NCBI GenBank assembly: GCA_035499295.1
Contig: DATJZG010000034.1
Location: 8,861-72,860, forward strand
From: DATJZG01 sp035499295
GTDB taxonomy: Bacteria; Myxococcota; Myxococcia; Myxococcales; Anaeromyxobacteraceae
DNA: 64,000 nucleotides
Reading direction: 5' to 3'
Made by a program: the position numbers and the translations under genes. Shown here one piece after another: positions 61,931 to 64,000 of the stretch. A model generated the notes under the pieces. It did no database searches, was not told the DNA's origin, and saw only the letters and a program-made list of their open reading frames with translations. Positions within the stretch are counted from its first letter, which is position 1; every line of letters starts with the position of its first letter.

Positions 61931-61994
61931 GGGGATGGCGAGCGGGATCGCTCTCTCTGTCGGGCGCTTTCCCGACCCGGGCCCGCGGCGGCTA

Positions 61995-62459
61995 CTAGAG
62001 CTGCCGATCTTCCTCGGCGATGAGGGAGTAGAGGCCGGGCGCGTCCGCGGCGTCCATGAGGGCCTGGCGGAAGGGCGCCCGCTTGAGGAGGCGGCTCACC
62101 CGCGCGAGCGCCTGGAGGTGCTCGGCGCCGGCGCGCTCCGGCGCGAAGAGGGCGACGAAGAGGTAGGTCGGCTTGCCGTCGAGGGATCGGAAGTCGATCC
62201 CCGGGCGGGAGCGCCCGAAGGAGGCGGCCACCTGGTTGAGTCCGGGCACCCTGCAGTGCGGGATGGCGACCCCGTCGCCGACGCCCGTCGACCCGAGCTT
62301 CTCCCGCGCGAGGAGCGAGTCGAGGAGCAGCTTTGCCTCGAGTCCCTGCTGGGCGGCGACCGGCCTCGAGAGCTCGGCCAGGACGGATTGCACCGACGGA
62401 CCGGAGAGGTCTGCGAGGACGCAGTCCGGACGGAGGATGTCGACGAAGCGCACGCCCAC
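61995..62459 (-). CDS. ptsN: PTS IIA-like nitrogen-regulatory protein PtsN
   Basis: A 154-aa EIIA-Ntr family protein. The phospho-acceptor His68 is in GVGDGVAIPHCRVPG; LDGKPTYLFVALFAPER and HLQALARVSRLL are the usual following blocks. It accepts phosphate from NPr and senses nitrogen/potassium status. It sits in the rpoN-hpf-ptsN order known from many Proteobacteria, 55 nt after hpf. Confidence 0.92.
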   Translation of the reverse strand: MGVRFVDILRPDCVLADLSGPSVQSVLAELSRPVAAQQGLEAKLLLDSLLAREKLGSTGVGDGVAIPHCRVPGLNQVAASFGRSRPGIDFRSLDGKPTYLFVALFAPERAGAEHLQALARVSRLLKRAPFRQALMDAADAPGLYSLIAEEDRQL

Positions 62460-62514
62460 CCGCTAGCACGCCGGAGCGTACGATTCAAGGAGTGCCGGCG
62501 GGGGGCGCCCGCTT

Positions 62515-63060
62515 TCAGCTCTTCTGGGCCTCGATGAGCCCGAGCAGGCCGTCGTCCCGCCGGTAGACCACGTTGATGGCACGGCTCTCGGCGTTCTGGA
62601 ACACGTAGAACCGGCTGTTCAGGAGGTCCATCTGCACCACGGCCTCGTCGAGCGTCATGGGCTTCGCCTGGAAGGTGGAGCTCGACACCACCTGGGACGA
62701 CGACGACTCCGGCGCGGCGAAGATCTCGTGGCGCACGTCCACCGGCACCCAGTCCCGCGGGATGAGGGTGGCCTTGTGGTCCCGGACCCGCTCCTTGTGC
62801 TTCTTCAGCTGCCGCTCGATCTTGTCCGCCGCCGCATCGATGGAGGCGTACATGTCCTCGGATTTGCCCCTTCCCCGGACCGAGAACGGGCCCGCCTTCA
62901 TCGTGATCTCCGCGTGATGGTGCAGGTTCTCGACGTGCAGAACCGCGTGAGCCTCCGTGGGGCGATCGATGTATCGCTGGATGTGCTGGACCTTGTCCTT
63001 CACGTGGGTCTTGAGCGCCTCGGTTGGTTCGAGGTGCCGGAAGGTGATGTTCACCTGCAT
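62515..63060 (-). CDS. hpf: ribosome hibernation-promoting factor, long form
   Basis: A 181-aa long HPF: an N-terminal S30AE domain (MQVNITFRHLEPTEALKTHV, residues 1-110) and the C-terminal dimerisation domain (AKPMTLDEAVVQMDLLNSRF, FQNAESRAINVVYRRDDGLL), which makes 100S ribosomes in one protein. ATG 63060 is chosen for the conserved start; the frame runs 44 codons upstream without conservation. It lies between rpoN and ptsN. Confidence 0.93.
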   Translation of the reverse strand: MQVNITFRHLEPTEALKTHVKDKVQHIQRYIDRPTEAHAVLHVENLHHHAEITMKAGPFSVRGRGKSEDMYASIDAAADKIERQLKKHKERVRDHKATLIPRDWVPVDVRHEIFAAPESSSSQVVSSSTFQAKPMTLDEAVVQMDLLNSRFYVFQNAESRAINVVYRRDDGLLGLIEAQKS

Positions 63061-63324
63061 CGGGCTTCTCCTCGGGGGAACGCCGGAATGGCTCGGCCGC
63101 GGACTGCGGGCATCCCCCTGCGGGAGGATTCCTGCAGCACCGCGGCCGAGGAACTGCATGTCGCCGAAGGGCGTCACGCGTTCTACGGCCATAATAGCAG
63201 AAGCCGGCGCGCGCGACGCTCGGTGCCGCCGCCCGGGCCTTTTTTGTGACCTTGGGTCCCTCTCCTCCCCTTGCGCGCCCTGCGGTGGAGCGGCCGGCGC
63301 CGATCAGGCGGGAGAGGCCCGCCG

Positions 63325-63338
63325 CGCGAGGCCTCGCG
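63325..63338. repeat. 14-bp perfect palindrome after rpoN
   Basis: CGCGAGGCCTCGCG lies 17 nt past the rpoN stop on the minus strand. It may form a small hairpin within rpoN-hpf transcripts. No T-tract follows. Confidence 0.5.
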
Positions 63339-63354
63339 GGCGACCGGGAGGGCC

Positions 63355-64000
<646 letters not shown>

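Noticed and set aside
63189..63250. Short A/T-containing stretch with TTTTTT as a Rho-independent terminator
   Set aside because: No stem precedes the T run in either useful orientation; it is probably part of the rpoN-hpf gap.

Overview
The window is very GC-rich, densely coded DNA with short gaps and many 4-nt start/stop overlaps. It most resembles a diazotrophic deltaproteobacterium of the Anaeromyxobacter type. The reasons are the compact Mo-nitrogenase cluster, a possible myxobacterial DUF2378-like protein, PilZ and hybrid-kinase signalling, two acyl-CoA dehydrogenases and an rpoN-hpf-ptsN locus. This is inference from gene content. No rRNA, tRNA, CRISPR array or insertion sequence was seen.

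Region 1 (1-8020, minus strand) is an amidoligase-type operon: a transglutaminase-DUF2126 fusion, a second DUF2126 protein, a circularly permuted ATP-grasp protein, an alpha-E protein and a class II glutamine-amidotransferase-like protein cut by the window edge. Region 2 (8174-22347) is the nitrogenase island. nifW, an unknown 80-aa gene, nifB and a nifX-like gene run leftward. nifH-nifD-nifK-nifEN (one fused gene)-nifX-fdxB-GNAT run rightward. nifA, draT and draG follow. A NifA-type activator site and sigma-54 promoters lie between the divergent arms, and a consensus sigma-54 element lies directly before nifA. DraT/DraG imply reversible ADP-ribosylation of NifH.

Region 3 (22381-56182) is mixed housekeeping and envelope content: an RNA m5C methyltransferase, two acyl-CoA dehydrogenases sharing a near-identical palindromic operator, threonine aldolase, a PAS hybrid kinase, a PAP2-like protein, PilZ-TPR, an acyltransferase-like protein lacking its catalytic His, a diheme cytochrome lipoprotein, an MscS channel, an LRAT-like protein with a histone-H1-like tail, a secreted metalloprotease, PanE, pirin, a decayed outer-membrane gene, Ppx/GppA, and a TolC-HlyD-ABC-permease-permease exporter followed by lepB.

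Region 4 (56186-61848, minus strand) is an HdrA/Mvh-type [NiFe]-hydrogenase operon: hdrA, a tusA-like gene, an mvhD-mvhG fusion, mvhA and a maturation protease. No HdrB or HdrC is encoded here. Region 5 (61995-64000, minus strand) is ptsN, hpf and the C-terminal part of rpoN, the sigma factor needed by the nif promoters.

Start codons marked uncertain in the entries were chosen from family alignment memory and Shine-Dalgarno context only. No database search was run.
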